Origin: Planctomycetota bacterium
GTDB taxonomy: Bacteria; Planctomycetota; Phycisphaerae; Phycisphaerales; SM1A02
DNA: 37,685 bases
NCBI GenBank assembly: GCA_016873115.1
Contig: VGYB01000019.1
Span: 1-37,685 of the forward strand
Direction: 5' to 3'
Part shown: positions 36,160 to 37,685 of the stretch, piece by piece
Position numbering within the stretch: the first letter of the stretch is position 1
Layout of the letters: every line of letters starts with the position of its first letter
The notes under the pieces: generated by a model
Databases searched by the model: none
Told to the model about the DNA's origin: nothing
Seen by the model: only the letters and a program-made list of their open reading frames with translations
Translations under genes and position numbers: made by a program

Positions 36160-37251
36160 ATGGCCGTCACGAATGAATCGACATCCGGCGCGACCCCCGC
36201 ATGCACCCTCTGCTCACGCCTGGGCTTTGTGGTGACCCGCCTCGCCGTTCCCGCATGGATCACCGCCGGAGCCCTCGCCAAGCTCCTGGAGAACGACCCG
36301 CGCAACCTGCCCAAGCCGATCTTCGACCTTGTGCTGTCCTTGGATGGCACCTTCGGTCTCCAGGGCGTGGCGTGGATGGACTTCGCGCTTCGCTCGATCT
36401 GCGGCACCGAGTTCGTCATCGCTGCCATGATCCTGTGCATGCCGCGCGTTGCGCGTCCGCTGGCTCTGGCGGTGCTGACGCTCTTCTGCGTCATCCTGCT
36501 CTGGCTGATCGGCACGGGATGGGCGAAGGATGGGTTCGAGGCCGTCCTCAAGGGTTCCTGCGGATGCTTCGGCAAGTCGGGCATGAATCCCCTGTACATG
36601 CTGATGATCGACGGTGCATTGCTGGGCGGCGTGCTGCGTGCACGCAAGGCCTGCGGGTGCAGCACGCGTTCGTGCATCGCCGGTGGAGGCCCCGCTGCGA
36701 TCGTGGCCGCCGTGGGCATTGCGGTTGCCTTCGGCATGCCGGCTCCTCCGGTGCAGTTGGAGGATCCCACAGCCAACACCCCAACGCCGCCGGATGTCAC
36801 GCCAACGGTGCCCCCGACAGCGTGGCCAGCGCGTCCAAGCCAGGTGCAGCCCTACTACCTGCCCGACTTCGCGACCTGGGTCGGCAAGCCGCTCGCCTCG
36901 CAGCCCGAGATGGCCCTGCTCGATGCGCCCCCACCGGCCACGATCAGCAGCGGCACCTGGATCGTGATGCTGTACCGGGCCGACTGCGAGCACTGCCATG
37001 AGGTGCTCGAGGCCCATTTCGTGGGCTCGCTCAAGCGCCCGGCACTGCTCATCGGCATTCCCGATCACGACCCTGCCAACGAGCAGCCCATGCCGTGCAC
37101 CGAGTGCACGATCCGCACATTCCTCAAGGGCCCCAACTATGTGGTCCAGACCCCAGTCGTGATGCGCATGAAGGATGGGGTCGTCGAGGCCGTCTGCACC
37201 GACCCCGAGGATGACGGGAGCCTGGCCGAGGTCCTGGAGGGTGGATCGTGA
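36160..37251 (+). CDS. MauE/DoxX-like membrane domain fused to a thioredoxin-like domain
   Basis: A 363-residue protein. The N-terminal half has four or five hydrophobic helices (about 22-45, 72-92, 100-118, 144-158, 170-190) with the GSCGCFG motif near 127-133 that marks MauE-type proteins, integral redox partners in disulfide formation. A Pro/Thr-rich linker (about 197-230) leads to a thioredoxin-like domain with active-site pair CEHC at 276-279 in VMLYRADCEHCHE, and a further CTEC near 314. The arrangement suggests a membrane electron carrier wired to its own extracytoplasmic thiol-disulfide domain, analogous to VKOR-thioredoxin fusions. The next gene starts in a GTGA overlap. Confidence 0.8.
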   Translation: MAVTNESTSGATPACTLCSRLGFVVTRLAVPAWITAGALAKLLENDPRNLPKPIFDLVLSLDGTFGLQGVAWMDFALRSICGTEFVIAAMILCMPRVARPLALAVLTLFCVILLWLIGTGWAKDGFEAVLKGSCGCFGKSGMNPLYMLMIDGALLGGVLRARKACGCSTRSCIAGGGPAAIVAAVGIAVAFGMPAPPVQLEDPTANTPTPPDVTPTVPPTAWPARPSQVQPYYLPDFATWVGKPLASQPEMALLDAPPPATISSGTWIVMLYRADCEHCHEVLEAHFVGSLKRPALLIGIPDHDPANEQPMPCTECTIRTFLKGPNYVVQTPVVMRMKDGVVEAVCTDPEDDGSLAEVLEGGS

Positions 37252-37685
37252 GCGACGAGACCTCCAATGAGCGTGCTGTTGACTTGGACTACCGCGAGTT
37301 TCACATGCGGGTGGCGGTCGCCTGCCTCCTCTTCAGTGCGGCGATGTTTCAGTGGAACGGCGGCACGTCGTGGCTGCCTACATGGCTTGCGAATGTGGGC
37401 CTTCGCTTCGGTCTTGACAGCGCAGACAGCCTGCGAGTGCTCATCGGGCTCGAACTCACGGGTGCGGGGCTGTGCCTCGGACTGCGGCGCCTTGGCGCCA
37501 AGGTTGCCTGGGCCTGCGCGTTGGCTGCAGCGTTCGTGTCGCTCGCCGAGCTCGCCGCGTTGAACGCACCCGGAGCCGTCGCCGCGGGTGTGGGCGCTTG
37601 GGCCATGCTCATGCCCGCCATCGTGCTCGCGGTCGCTGTCCTCTTCCTCGTGGCCAAGCCCTCGCCGTCGGCGGCAGCACCTCAG
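37248..37685 (+). CDS. Membrane protein of unknown function, partial (3' end outside window)
   Basis: The frame starts at GTG overlapping the previous stop (GTGA) and is open for 146 codons to the window edge. About four hydrophobic segments are visible (about 20-35, 65-80, 86-105, 110-135). There is a short acidic N-terminus and a segment HMRVAVACLLFSAAMFQWN. The size and helix number could suit a second DoxX/MauE-like subunit, but no diagnostic motif is seen. Tight coupling to the MauE-thioredoxin gene suggests a joint function in membrane redox chemistry. Confidence 0.6.
   Translation, partial: MSDETSNERAVDLDYREFHMRVAVACLLFSAAMFQWNGGTSWLPTWLANVGLRFGLDSADSLRVLIGLELTGAGLCLGLRRLGAKVAWACALAAAFVSLAELAALNAPGAVAAGVGAWAMLMPAIVLAVAVLFLVAKPSPSAAAPQ

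Overview
The window is about 37.7 kb of GC-rich (roughly 65-70%) bacterial chromosome, densely packed with short or overlapping gene junctions. It carries no insertion sequence, integrase, phage gene or CRISPR array. Several features point to Planctomycetota, most likely a Phycisphaerae-like lineage: a single-chain SecD-SecF, a cytochrome c/redoxin/monooxygenase-type module, a secreted YHYH protein ending in the dockerin-like tail common in that phylum, an enlarged prepilin peptidase, and calcium-loop M14 peptidases. The taxonomic call is inference from gene types; no rRNA is present.

Layout. (1) 1-282: the 3' end of a probable FAD-linked oxidase (+). (2) 3923-347 (-): redoxin lipoprotein, YHYH/dockerin protein, and a cytochrome c + monooxygenase-like + FGE-like protein. 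(3) 4845-4021 (-): double-LysM membrane protein flanked by hairpin terminators. (4) 11621-4915 (-): Nudix hydrolase, rhomboid protease, tgt, yajC, secDF in one tightly overlapped unit. (5) 11663-13443 (+): Mla-type ATPase and MCE protein, with no MlaE permease beside them. (6) 14217-13561 (-) OmpA-like lipoprotein, and 17201-14300 (-) xseA-xseB-prepilin peptidase. (7) 17220-26867 (+): recG, an ABC ATPase/His-rich permease/DUF3299 trio, two tandem M14 peptidase paralogues (the first with its catalytic residues lost) and a BaiN/HI0933-type flavoprotein. (8) 27599-26872 (-): MazG-like and HIT proteins; then tRNA-Arg(CCG) (-) and an MFS transporter (+). (9) 33673-28978 (-): a frameshifted C-terminal remnant of an iron-sulfur photolyase, an SRPBCC-epimerase fusion, a class I photolyase and a secreted alpha/beta hydrolase. 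(10) 33843-36121 (+): polar amino-acid ABC importer with fused binding protein and permease, plus its ATPase. (11) 36160-37685 (+): a MauE-thioredoxin fusion and a membrane protein cut by the window edge.

Two signals stand out. First, many transcription units lack a Shine-Dalgarno sequence and instead have a TANNNT hexamer ending 6-9 nt before the start codon, which is what -10 boxes of leaderless mRNAs would look like. The divergent xseA and recG genes appear to share one 7-bp element read in both directions. Other genes have clear GGAAGGAG-type ribosome-binding sites, so two initiation modes seem to coexist. Second, the recG-linked block joins an ABC exporter-like trio, resembling the zinc-linked Zrg-type clusters of gammaproteobacteria, to an active/dead pair of M14 metallopeptidases. 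This is a combination whose function I do not know.
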